IMG/VR virus record: IMGVR_UViG_3300009506_000278
Span: 1-26,688 of that record
DNA length: 26,688 nt
From: a virus
Reading direction: 5' to 3' (one strand)
Shown: in pieces, positions 15,294 to 21,408 of the stretch
Position numbering within the stretch: the first letter of the stretch is position 1
How the letters are laid out: every line of letters starts with the position of its first letter
Position numbers and translations under genes: made by a program
Notes under the pieces: generated by a model
Told to the model about the DNA's origin: nothing
Databases searched by the model: none
What the model saw: the letters and a program-made list of their open reading frames with translations, nothing else

Positions 15294-16115
15294 ATGACCA
15301 TTCACGTAACACGCTCAATGACCAAGTTGTGGAAGCGCATGGGGTATCTTGAGAGTACAGACCCCCAAAAGCGCACCTGTGCCCCGCTGGTATCCTTGCC
15401 CTTCATCCGGGCCGGGTGGACGATGGGCTTTATTGACTATCAGAATCCCCGCGTGTGCGATGTGACCGGCATGGGCTACCGGCTGACCGACAATAACGCC
15501 CCTGTTTATGGCTTCGATTTGAGCGCTCCTTATGCTGAGTTCGATGGAGTAAACCAGTGGCTAAACCGGGCCGATGGCGGCGCCGGCAACTGGGCTGACA
15601 TCCTGGGCACCGAAGCATACGTTCCGGCTGCTCAACGGGGGCTGACTTTTGGCGGCTGGTTCAGGTTTGACCGGCTGACCAATCACGAGTTCTTGATCGC
15701 CAAGGACACTACGGTGGTGGGCACATCAAGCTACCGGCTCTCTTTTCGTGGCGATGTAGCTAACGATCCCTTCTACTTTGTCATCAGCAACGGGGCCGCG
15801 TTTACCACAGTCACCCATACCCTGAGCAAGACGGTGGAAATTAGCCGCTGGTACTTTGTCGTGGGGCGCTACACGCCGGGCGCCGAGATCAAAATCTATG
15901 TAGGCGCGGGTGATGCAGTGGAATCGAGTACCAACGTGGTGGCCATCCCGGCAGCGCTGAACGACAGCACCGCCGATCTGACCATCGGCTCCCAAAGTGG
16001 CGGCGGCCTCTACCTCGATGGCCGGGCCTCGTGCTGTTTCCTCTGTGCCGGGGCGCTCAGTGATGCGTGGGTGCGATGCCTCTATTCCCAGCTTAGAGAG
16101 ATATTCCGAGTTTAG
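15294..16115 (+). CDS. LamG/concanavalin A-like protein, probable tail-tip receptor-binding protein
   Basis: A 273-residue protein, starting two bases after the hub gene. It contains a LamG-like jelly roll: YAEFDGVNQWLNRAD, RGLTFGGWFRFDRL, EFLIAKDTT, ISRWYFVVGRY, EIKIYVGAGDA, and DLTIGSQSGGGLYLDGRASC. Last helix: LSDAWVRCLYSQLREIF. The order matches a single complete domain. As the last rightward gene of the tail block, it is a good candidate for the receptor-binding or host-range protein. Its stop overlaps the integrase stop on the other strand by four bases, leaving no space for a separate terminator. It is only weakly similar by eye to the LamG gene at 5098, so recent duplication is unlikely. 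Confidence 0.78.
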   Translation: MTIHVTRSMTKLWKRMGYLESTDPQKRTCAPLVSLPFIRAGWTMGFIDYQNPRVCDVTGMGYRLTDNNAPVYGFDLSAPYAEFDGVNQWLNRADGGAGNWADILGTEAYVPAAQRGLTFGGWFRFDRLTNHEFLIAKDTTVVGTSSYRLSFRGDVANDPFYFVISNGAAFTTVTHTLSKTVEISRWYFVVGRYTPGAEIKIYVGAGDAVESSTNVVAIPAALNDSTADLTIGSQSGGGLYLDGRASCCFLCAGALSDAWVRCLYSQLREIFRV

Positions 16116-16993
16116 TATCTATCACCAGGCGACAGGCTCTTGTGTGCCTCGGTCAGGTCGCCATTCACGATGTGCAAGTAGATTTGCGTCGTCTCGATGC
16201 CAGTATGGCCCAAGATGCGCCTGAGATACTCGAGATTGCCCCCTGCCCGGAGATACTCAGTGGCAAAGGTATGGCGCAGCATGTGCGGGTGTAGATGGTA
16301 GGGCAGACGTGCATCGAGGGTACGGAAGAGACGCCGCAGGCCATCCCGTGTGAATCGCTCCCCGAATCGTGAGACGAAAAGTGGTTCTGCCTCGGCCTCG
16401 GGCCGGTTTCTGAGGTAGCGGTGCAGCCATAAGCGCATCTTTGCCCCGAGCGGCACATGCCGATCTTTGCTGCCCTTCCCTTTCCTGACAATGATCGCGC
16501 TCTGCTCCAAGTCCACATCTCCTACATCGAGGTTGATCAGCTCTGACAATCGCAGGCCGGTGTCAAGGAAAAGCCGCACAATCGTTTCGTTGCGCTGGGG
16601 ATGCGTAGTGCCCTTGACTGCACGAAGGAGCATTTCAATCTGTCCCGGAGAGAGTGCCTTGGGCAGGTTTTGCGGCAACCGGGGCGGCTTGATGCCCTCC
16701 ATCGGGCTACTGGTTAGATACCCTTCCCGCTTGCACCAGTAGAAGAAGGTTCGTAGGGATCGAAAATCCTGGTGGATGGTGTAGGCGCTCAAGCCCTGCT
16801 CTTGCCGGTGGGCAAAATAGAAACGCAGGTTTTGCCGAGTGACCCGGTTCAGGGGCAGATCCCCAACGATGTTGATCAGCCGTTGCAATGCGTCGAGGTA
16901 GACGCGGCTTGTCTTGGGTGCTTTGCCCTCGACAAGCAGCACGAAGCGCCACTCCTCACGCAGCTCCGAGAGCAGCAAAGAGCAGATGGTCAT
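16112..16993 (-). CDS. int: Tyrosine recombinase / phage integrase
   Basis: A 293-residue protein on the minus strand. The best start is ATG at 16993-16991 with GAGGG five bases upstream; the frame is open to 17062, but this would run into the attachment region. It has an N-terminal SAM-like core-binding domain (about residues 5-90) and a C-terminal catalytic domain with all family residues: R148 in TGLRLSEL, K173 in KGKGSKDRHVPL, H237 and R240 in HMLRH, H263 in LGHTG, Y272 as the nucleophile. No residue is missing, so it should be active. The length is that of XerC/XerD-like and simple phage integrases, without an obvious arm-binding extension. The attP-like region lies directly upstream. 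Confidence 0.92.
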   Translation of the reverse strand: MTICSLLLSELREEWRFVLLVEGKAPKTSRVYLDALQRLINIVGDLPLNRVTRQNLRFYFAHRQEQGLSAYTIHQDFRSLRTFFYWCKREGYLTSSPMEGIKPPRLPQNLPKALSPGQIEMLLRAVKGTTHPQRNETIVRLFLDTGLRLSELINLDVGDVDLEQSAIIVRKGKGSKDRHVPLGAKMRLWLHRYLRNRPEAEAEPLFVSRFGERFTRDGLRRLFRTLDARLPYHLHPHMLRHTFATEYLRAGGNLEYLRRILGHTGIETTQIYLHIVNGDLTEAHKSLSPGDRY

Positions 16994-17013
16994 CAATGCC
17001 CTCAAAAGCAAAA

Positions 17014-17054
17014 GGCTACTACCCCTTATACTACCTATTGTAGAGGTAGTAGCC
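17014..17054. repeat. 10-bp perfect inverted repeat upstream of int
   Basis: GGCTACTACC at 17014-17023 pairs with GGTAGTAGCC at 17045-17054 across 21 bases. On the minus strand a TACAAT box (17037-17042) lies between the arms, a plausible -10 element for the integrase gene. The repeat could be an operator or integrase/excisionase sites, or could fold as a hairpin in the int leader. It shares only one base with the 13-bp outer repeat. Confidence 0.4.
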
Positions 17055-17066
17055 CCCTGCACTACT

Positions 17067-17123
17067 GAGCGGGTGAGGGGATTTGAACCCCTGGCCGCCT
17101 GCTTGGGAAGCAGATCACTCTAC
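17067..17123 (-). tRNA. Partial tRNA-Gly(CCC), 3' part within attP
   Basis: On the minus strand the segment gives the end of the D arm (GTAGAG), a complete anticodon arm with loop TTCCCAA (anticodon CCC), a five-base variable region, a T arm with AGGGG-TTCAAAT-CCCCT, the 3' acceptor strand CACCCGC and discriminator T. The matching 5' acceptor strand (GCGGGTG) is absent upstream, so this is not a functional tRNA gene but the shared segment of an attachment site. It would complete a host tRNA-Gly(CCC) after integration. Confidence 0.8.
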
Positions 17124-17259
17124 AATGCGGCAGTCTTTTGCTTTTGATATGCGCCATGTCCGTTTGGAGATTCCAAGAGCCGAGTATAGAAATTGACGAA
17201 TCTTGAGCACTCGGATCAGGAAAAGCCCAAAGCGGATCTCAAGGGGTGAGAAGTGTTTT

Positions 17260-17610
17260 TCAACTTGTTGCCAGTGGGTCACTTGGGGCTGCCCTCAACT
17301 GCCTCAATCGCTCCATTAGATCGAACACGAGTTCTTGATCCTCAAGCGGTAATTGCTCAATCTCACGAGCAAAACGCTCTGCCGGGCGCTCTGCTTGGTT
17401 GCGGCTTGCCGGAATGATGCCGGCTTTTTCAAGGACCAGATCAGGTGGCAGATTCAGCCCTCGGGCAATGCCGGCACAGAAAGCCATGCCGGGATTTTCA
17501 CCTCCTATCACCTGGCTGATCCTGCCATGAGTAATGCCCCCCCGTCGTGCAATCTCGCTATAAGACAAGCCACTTTTTCGGATCTCTTCGCTTAGCCAAT
17601 CCTGAAACAT
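17260..17610 (-). CDS. XRE-family helix-turn-helix repressor (CI/Cro-like)
   Basis: A 116-residue protein from ATG 17610-17608; a TTG directly upstream is less likely. The SD AAGGGGG and further AAGGAGG lie upstream. An XRE-type HTH spans about residues 5-60: LSEEIRKSGLSYSEIARRGG, then ITHGRISQVIGGENPG (recognition helix) and FCAGIARGLNLPPDLVLEKAG. The C-terminus (QLPLEDQELVFDLMERLRQL) is helical and may mediate dimerisation; there is no LexA-type peptidase domain, so control would not be by RecA-driven self-cleavage. It is divergent from the early genes with the shared operator region between them, so it is probably the lysogeny repressor or a Cro-like regulator, likely autoregulated by the palindrome over its own promoter. 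Confidence 0.82.
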   Translation of the reverse strand: MFQDWLSEEIRKSGLSYSEIARRGGITHGRISQVIGGENPGMAFCAGIARGLNLPPDLVLEKAGIIPASRNQAERPAERFAREIEQLPLEDQELVFDLMERLRQLRAAPSDPLATS

Positions 17611-17613
17611 CAA

Positions 17614-17773
17614 AGTTACCCCCTTCCCTCCTTCATAGGTATTGTAACCTGTTAACTGGTTAGAAACATAACTGCTTTGGTTAATACCTAACTACTTGAG
17701 GTATTGACTTCTGTTAGCTTTCTGTTATAATGGTTAGTAGCTAACAGATTCGGACACCGAGTAACCAAGGAGC
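17614..17773. promoter_or_regulatory. Divergent control region with sigma-70 promoter and operator repeats
   Basis: This AT-rich gap separates the leftward repressor from the rightward early genes. Rightward promoter: TTGACT at 17704-17709, 16-bp spacer, TATAAT at 17726-17731. The inverted repeat CTGTTAGCT (17711-17719) and AGCTAACAG (17739-17747) surrounds the -10 box. A near-perfect 18-bp palindrome, TAACCTGTTAACTGGTTA (17645-17662), lies next to TACAAT (17641-17646 on the minus strand), a likely -10 for the repressor. A further GTTA...TAAC element lies at 17680-17692, and AGGTATTG is repeated at 17637-17644 and 17699-17706. Together these look like three operators of a phage genetic switch. 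Repressor binding is inferred. Confidence 0.7.
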
Positions 17774-18055
17774 ATGAATGGCACAAGCAACCGGCATCTA
17801 TTGGGACAGCCCCGAAACCTGATGGCCGAGGCAGAAAACATCAGTGTCAGCAGGCTTGTCAGTGAGCTGGTCAAAGACAAGTACAGCACCGAATACACCG
17901 AATCCCCTATTACTGCCGTTTGCCCTCATTGTGGGCAAGAGAGCACGTTTACCTTTTTTGCCTACTGGGCCGAGCAATCGAATTTGTACCGTTGCGTGGA
18001 ATGCAGGACGTTGACGCGCAGAGATGAGATCGTTGGGGAGGCGCTTCAAGTATAG
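17774..18055 (+). CDS. Small zinc-ribbon protein with RHH-like N-terminal segment
   Basis: A 93-residue frame, first gene behind the rightward promoter. The C-terminal part has CPHCG and CVEC, two CxxC pairs 26 residues apart, typical of a zinc ribbon. Upstream, AEAENISVSRLVSELVKDKY resembles the helix-turn-helix half of a ribbon-helix-helix DNA-binding protein. The start is uncertain: AAGGAG (17767-17772) is one base from ATG 17774 but five from ATG 17778. The latter is in another frame and encodes MAQATGIYWDSPET before a TGA that overlaps an in-frame ATG at 17822 (TGATG). Either 17822 is the true start, translated by coupling to a leader peptide, or a one-base deletion has split one longer protein. 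A role as early regulator is an inference. Confidence 0.6.
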   Translation: MNGTSNRHLLGQPRNLMAEAENISVSRLVSELVKDKYSTEYTESPITAVCPHCGQESTFTFFAYWAEQSNLYRCVECRTLTRRDEIVGEALQV

Positions 18056-18126
18056 CACAAGGGAGGTGAAAGGGGGAATATCGCTTCGTTTGGGGGTAGA
18101 CTTTTCAATCAGAAGGAGCAAGAATC

Positions 18127-18822
18127 ATGAGTAAAGATCCGTGGGATGTAGCCAATGAAGCAAGCCTTGGTCCGAAAATTTATTTCGGCCAAGTCTTTGC
18201 CCTCTCGGATTTTGTCTACATCAGCAAGGGAGAGCCGAAGGTACTCTTTGACGAAGGTCGGCATCCCGCTGACAAGAAGTTCACCCAGATCAAGATCGAC
18301 GGCGTTTGTCACCGGGCCGATGGGAGTGAGTACACCATCAACCGCGAGATGATCGCCGAGTTCGGGCGTGAGTGGGCCGGGATCGTGTTGCCATCGCTCA
18401 AAGTGGCCGGGGTTCATCCCCGCGATCTGGACGAGCGGTGGGCCTCCTGGGAGATGGTCAACACCGGGCGCAGCTACCACAGCAACACGACCGGCGAAGA
18501 GGTGCAGGCCACCACGTTCAAGTTCCGGGCCATCTATGACAGCGAAGAGGAGTGCCGGGCCGCCGAGGCCGCGCACTACCGCCGGGGTATTGAGGATGAA
18601 GAGACGCCGTTGCCGATGCCCGAGGCCGAAGCGCCCAAGCCCGGTGGGGATGGCGCAGAGCGCGCTAACCTGGCCAAGTTCCTGCCACTCTTGTGGACGC
18701 AGGCCGGTCAGGACGTGATCAAGTTCGGGGAGCTTTTGCAGGCCAATGACAGCCTGGCCAAGCACTTTGACCTGAACAGCCCCGAGGTTCTGGACCTCGT
18801 GGGTGCTGGGGTGGCGGCGTGA
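18127..18822 (+). CDS. Unknown early protein, possibly recombination/ssDNA-related
   Basis: A 231-residue protein with AAGGAG seven bases before ATG 18127. I do not recognise the family with certainty. The N-terminal 140 residues are strand-rich (IYFGQVFALSDFVYISKG, FTQIKIDGVCHRADGSEYTI, ATTFKFRAIYD). An acidic and Pro-rich linker follows (EDEETPLPMPEAEAPKPGG), then a helical C-terminus (DVIKFGELLQANDSLAKHF). The beta-rich body plus acidic linker is loosely like single-stranded DNA-binding proteins, but no specific motif confirms it. It heads the group that contains the ERCC4 nuclease and RecT, so a recombination-accessory role is possible. The next gene overlaps by 4 nt. Confidence 0.6.
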   Translation: MSKDPWDVANEASLGPKIYFGQVFALSDFVYISKGEPKVLFDEGRHPADKKFTQIKIDGVCHRADGSEYTINREMIAEFGREWAGIVLPSLKVAGVHPRDLDERWASWEMVNTGRSYHSNTTGEEVQATTFKFRAIYDSEEECRAAEAAHYRRGIEDEETPLPMPEAEAPKPGGDGAERANLAKFLPLLWTQAGQDVIKFGELLQANDSLAKHFDLNSPEVLDLVGAGVAA

Positions 18823-19001
18823 AGTCCTTTGTGAGGTTCCGCACCCTGCAGGCCAATCGTTGGGCGTTACGCATACGCCGAGCGTTTGATCGCCTTTACC
18901 GGGCCGATCCGCAAAAGGCCATCGAGCACGCCAATGTGCTGCTGGATCAAGCCAGCAGAGAGGAGGGGGAACGGGTAACGCTCATCTTGGCAGGCCAATA
19001 G
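18819..19001 (+). CDS. Small basic protein of unknown function
   Basis: A 60-residue protein starting at GTG 18819, overlapping the previous stop as GTGA. It is basic at the N-terminus (KSFVRFRTLQANRWALRIRR) and helical throughout, with FDRLYRADPQKAIEHANVLL, reminiscent of small nucleic-acid-binding helical proteins. No known family is recognised. The tight coupling to the upstream gene and the terminator 24 bases after its stop mark it as the last gene of a short early transcript. Confidence 0.55.
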   Translation: MKSFVRFRTLQANRWALRIRRAFDRLYRADPQKAIEHANVLLDQASREEGERVTLILAGQ

Positions 19002-19025
19002 AATAGGTTTGTGGAGTACGCCTTT

Positions 19026-19056
19026 GGGGCCGGGCGTAAAATGGCCCCATTTTTTT
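19026..19056 (+). terminator. Rho-independent terminator
   Basis: TGGGGCC (19025-19031) pairs with GGCCCCA (19043-19049) around an 11-base loop, followed by seven Ts at 19050-19056. It lies 24 bases after the stop of the small basic protein, and it closes the first early transcript or attenuates read-through into the downstream recombination genes. Confidence 0.8.
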
Positions 19057-19061
19057 CCTCA

Positions 19062-19310
19062 CAGGCAAGTGCCATTGGATGATAGCCCAATCTAAGTGCG
19101 AGTCTTAGTGTGGGGGCATAGCTGGCAGAGGAGTAAAGGCATAGAGATTGTACTGGATTACCGGCCTTCGGGTGACTGCCATCCTATGGAATCTACTACC
19201 CTTTTACCAAAGTCAGCAAGTGGCTGCTCTGTTCGTGACGTGGGATTCTGTCTAAGGTCATAGACCATGTGAAGTCAACACACTAGACGGCAGAGCAGCC
19301 GCCAAAAGGA
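19062..19310 (+). ncRNA. Candidate structured non-coding RNA or long structured leader
   Basis: The 357-base gap between 19002 and 19358 has no convincing gene, but after the terminator it can fold into several helices. The longest pairs GGCTGCTCTG (19222-19231) with CAGAGCAGCC (19291-19300), extendable to 12 pairs with one wobble. Inside it ACGTGG (19238-19243) can pair with CCATGT (19265-19270) and TCTA (19251-19254) with TAGA (19261-19264). Upstream, CTAAG/CTTAG (19092-19096/19104-19108), ATTGG/CCAAT (19074-19078/19087-19091) and TGGCAG/CTGCCA (19123-19128/19176-19181) can form, with CCTTCGGG (19165-19172), a UUCG tetraloop, within the last. I match it to no known RNA family. Strand is assumed from the surrounding genes; end points are approximate. 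It may be a leader of the downstream operon. Confidence 0.45.
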
Positions 19311-19358
19311 TAGGAGGAGAGCACACATCAACCCGGCAAGGTAGAAGGAGTGCTCCCC

Positions 19359-19562
19359 GTGGATAAGGAACTTTGGATCTGTAGAGAGTGTGCGGGCACA
19401 TACAAGATGTGCCTGGACATGAGGAACCATACACGAGCCGGGGGGCGACTGCATCTGATCAACTACTTGGGCACATGCGCATTGTGCAAAGAGGTCAGGC
19501 AGGTGTATCGGGCGGAAGAAAACAGGGAGGATCAACATGCGGATAAAGAACGGGTCCATTGA
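19359..19562 (+). CDS. Small zinc-finger-like protein
   Basis: A 67-residue protein; GTG 19359 is preferred, with AAGGAG at 19345-19350, eight bases upstream. A GTG at 19350 would lie within the SD. The protein has CREC (residues 8-11) and CALC (near residue 44), two CxxC pairs suited to bind one zinc ion, and a charged C-terminus (RAEENREDQHADKERV). Such small zinc-finger proteins are common in phage early regions, often of unknown function. It overlaps the next gene by 26 nt. Confidence 0.6.
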   Translation: MDKELWICRECAGTYKMCLDMRNHTRAGGRLHLINYLGTCALCKEVRQVYRAEENREDQHADKERVH

Positions 19563-19878
19563 TTTGGGACCATCAATCCCCGTAGCTATTCAGTGGTCAA
19601 AATTCTTCCCAAGATGTAAGCTGGAACGTCTCGATGTGTTCAGAGGTTTTCGGGTGTCAAAGTCGTTTGTGATGTTTCGCAATCCTGTAGACTGGACACT
19701 GGCCAACGGGCATGGTCTGGTTGTCTCTAAAGCGTTCAAATCATCGCAGGTTTGCTATGACTTTGCCCAAGAGCTTGAAGCTCTCTCGATCCGGTGGGAA
19801 ACTGTAACGACGGAATTTGAACCGCAAATTGTAGAGATGACCAAGCAAGTTTTGGAAAAATACTCGAGGGAGCAATGA
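19537..19878 (+). CDS. Unknown early protein
   Basis: A 113-residue protein with GGGAGGA about five bases before ATG 19537, which is inside the previous gene. I recognise no family. The N-terminal part is basic and strand-like (MRIKNGSIDLGPSIPV, FPRCKLERLDVFRGFRVSKSF), the C-terminal part is helical (SSQVCYDFAQELEALSIRWE, then EMTKQVLEKYSREQ). Its stop overlaps the nuclease start (ATGA), so it is likely translated together with the ERCC4 nuclease and may be an accessory protein. Confidence 0.6.
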   Translation: MRIKNGSIDLGPSIPVAIQWSKFFPRCKLERLDVFRGFRVSKSFVMFRNPVDWTLANGHGLVVSKAFKSSQVCYDFAQELEALSIRWETVTTEFEPQIVEMTKQVLEKYSREQ

Positions 19879-20672
19879 TCACCAGCGCAATCATTGACAG
19901 CCGGGAAAGCGCAGCCGTCAAACGCTTGACCTTCGGCGGGGTGCCGACGATGGTTATGGCCCTCGACGCGGGCGATCTGATGGCTCAGACAGATGACGGC
20001 GCGCAGCTCTTGATCGAGCGCAAAACCCCGAGCGACCTGCTTTCTACCCTACGGTCAAAGCGGTTTCTGCCCCAGATCGAGAAGATGATCGGGATCACGC
20101 CCTGGACTTACGTTGTCATCACCGGGACGATCTACCGGGACAGAGACGGCATGGTGACCGTGAGCGGGGCAGGTCATACCGGGTGGAACTATGACAGCGT
20201 GCAGGGCGCGCTCTTGACCGCTCAGGAGATGGGCGCCGGGGTGCTCTACTGCGGCGAGAACGATTATGAGCAGGCCGTGATCCGGTTGTGCAATCGGGAA
20301 CGGGGCACGGTGCGGATCAAGCCGCCAAGGGAAGGATACCTGCTCAAGAACGGGGAAGCGGCGCTTGCCGCTCTGCCCGGTATTGGCATTGAGAGAGTGC
20401 AAGCCCTCGTTGAGGCATTCCCGAGCGTGGCTGACACGCTCGAATGGCTGACAAACCTGGGGGATACACGAACAGTGCCCGGCGTGGCCGATGGAACCAA
20501 GCAGGCAGTACGCCGGGCACTTGGTTTGCAGGATGGGGAAAGGCTGTTGAGCGTGCCGCAAGAGGTGGCCCCGTTTTTCACAGCGAATGGGGGATATGTG
20601 GCCGCGGATTCACAAGCAAGAGAGTGGATCTTTGGCCTAGTACAACAGGGAGAAAACCACAATGGAAACTAA
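19875..20672 (+). CDS. ERCC4-domain structure-specific nuclease with HhH region
   Basis: A 265-residue protein that starts within the previous stop. The ERCC4/XPF-Mus81 nuclease signature is present: IIDSRE (D8, R10, E11), AGDL (D34), then LLIERKTPSDLL (E48, R49, K50, D54), which is the family's metal-binding ERKxxxD motif. Near residue 155 a helix-hairpin-helix follows: ALAALPGIGIERVQALVEAFPS, which binds DNA backbone. Such phage proteins cut branched or forked DNA during recombination or replication. The C-terminal part after the HhH is unassigned. It overlaps the RecT-like gene by 11 nt, so the pair may act together on recombination intermediates. Confidence 0.88.
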   Translation: MITSAIIDSRESAAVKRLTFGGVPTMVMALDAGDLMAQTDDGAQLLIERKTPSDLLSTLRSKRFLPQIEKMIGITPWTYVVITGTIYRDRDGMVTVSGAGHTGWNYDSVQGALLTAQEMGAGVLYCGENDYEQAVIRLCNRERGTVRIKPPREGYLLKNGEAALAALPGIGIERVQALVEAFPSVADTLEWLTNLGDTRTVPGVADGTKQAVRRALGLQDGERLLSVPQEVAPFFTANGGYVAADSQAREWIFGLVQQGENHNGN

Positions 20673-21408
20673 GCCAGAATATCAGACCAGGGCGCTTACA
20701 GTTGCCCCACAACTCACGCCGCAAGTTTGGGAGATGATCAGCGCCATCGGCCCGGCGATGCACAAGGCGCGGCTGTTTGGCGTCAGCAATCCCGAGCAGG
20801 CCATGGCCATTATGCTCAAGGGGTATGAGCTGGGCTTGAGCTTGACGGCATCTTTCGAGTTCGTGCAGGTGATCCAGGGGCATGTTGGCCTTTCACCTCG
20901 TGGCTGCCTGGCGCTGATTCAGCAATCGCCACTTTGCACCAAGTTGGAGATTGAGGATCAGCAGGATAAGGGTGGCAAGCCAAGCGCCTGCACCGTCACG
21001 ATGGGCAGGGGGGAATTTGTCTACTCGGTCACGGTGACGATGGAAGATGCCGAGCGGGCCGGACTGGTCAAACCGGGCAGCGGTTGGGAAAAGTGGCCGG
21101 CCAATATGCTCAGGTGGCGTGCCGTGGGCTTTTGCGCCGATGTGGTGTTTCCTGACATCATCGGCGGGATGAAGCGCACCGATGAGTTGGGCGCCGAGGT
21201 GACGGCTGAGGGGGATACAGTCACCATTGACAACGATTGGATACCTGCACCAGTACAGGAGCCACAAGCCCCGACCTTTGACACCATCGAAGCGCTCTTG
21301 GAGCAGTGGGGGCCGGAAGAGATCATGAGCGCCAATGAGGGCAAAATCCCGGCAACATCGGAAGAGTGCAAGGCTGTGGCTGAGAAGTTGGAGGCCTCCA
21401 ATGGTTGA
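20662..21408 (+). CDS. recT: RecT-family single-strand annealing protein
   Basis: A 248-residue protein. The motif pattern matches RecT: an N-terminal helix region, EQAMAIMLKGYELGLSLTAS (about residues 47-66), IQGHVGLSPRGCLALIQ, FVYSVTVTMEDAERAGLVKP, and WEKWPANMLRWRAVGFCADVV (about 140-160). RecT proteins pair complementary single strands and promote phage recombination. Length is normal for the family, and the C-terminus is acidic. Genes for a Cas4/RecB-like nuclease and an ERCC4 nuclease flank it; the former could provide the resection usually done by RecE. It overlaps the nuclease gene by 8 nt. Confidence 0.87.
   Translation: METKPEYQTRALTVAPQLTPQVWEMISAIGPAMHKARLFGVSNPEQAMAIMLKGYELGLSLTASFEFVQVIQGHVGLSPRGCLALIQQSPLCTKLEIEDQQDKGGKPSACTVTMGRGEFVYSVTVTMEDAERAGLVKPGSGWEKWPANMLRWRAVGFCADVVFPDIIGGMKRTDELGAEVTAEGDTVTIDNDWIPAPVQEPQAPTFDTIEALLEQWGPEEIMSANEGKIPATSEECKAVAEKLEASNG

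Larger units (their letters stand above)
17002..17147. other. attP: Candidate phage attachment site (attP) region
   Basis: The stretch upstream of the integrase start contains the 3' part of a tRNA-Gly gene (17067-17123) flanked by a perfect 13-bp inverted repeat: TCAAAAGCAAAAG at 17002-17014 and CTTTTGCTTTTGA at 17135-17147. The layout of a tRNA 3' segment next to an integrase gene is the standard for phages that integrate into tRNA genes, where the phage copy restores the host tRNA. The repeats may be arm-type integrase or accessory protein sites. Seen: sequence identity and repeats. Inferred: function as attP. The core crossover point cannot be placed without the host junctions. Confidence 0.72.

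Noticed and set aside
17067-17147. A complete functional tRNA gene on the minus strand
   Set aside because: The anticodon and T arms and 3' acceptor strand are present, but the 5' strand needed to pair with CACCCGC is absent upstream, so it is only the attachment-site part.
16112-17147. Prophage end with int next to attL or attR
   Set aside because: Phage structural genes lie on one side and early genes on the other, so the site is internal to the phage map.
19062-19310. Group I intron, RNase P RNA or known riboswitch in the gap
   Set aside because: No interrupted gene surrounds it, and I could not match conserved core motifs of those classes by eye.
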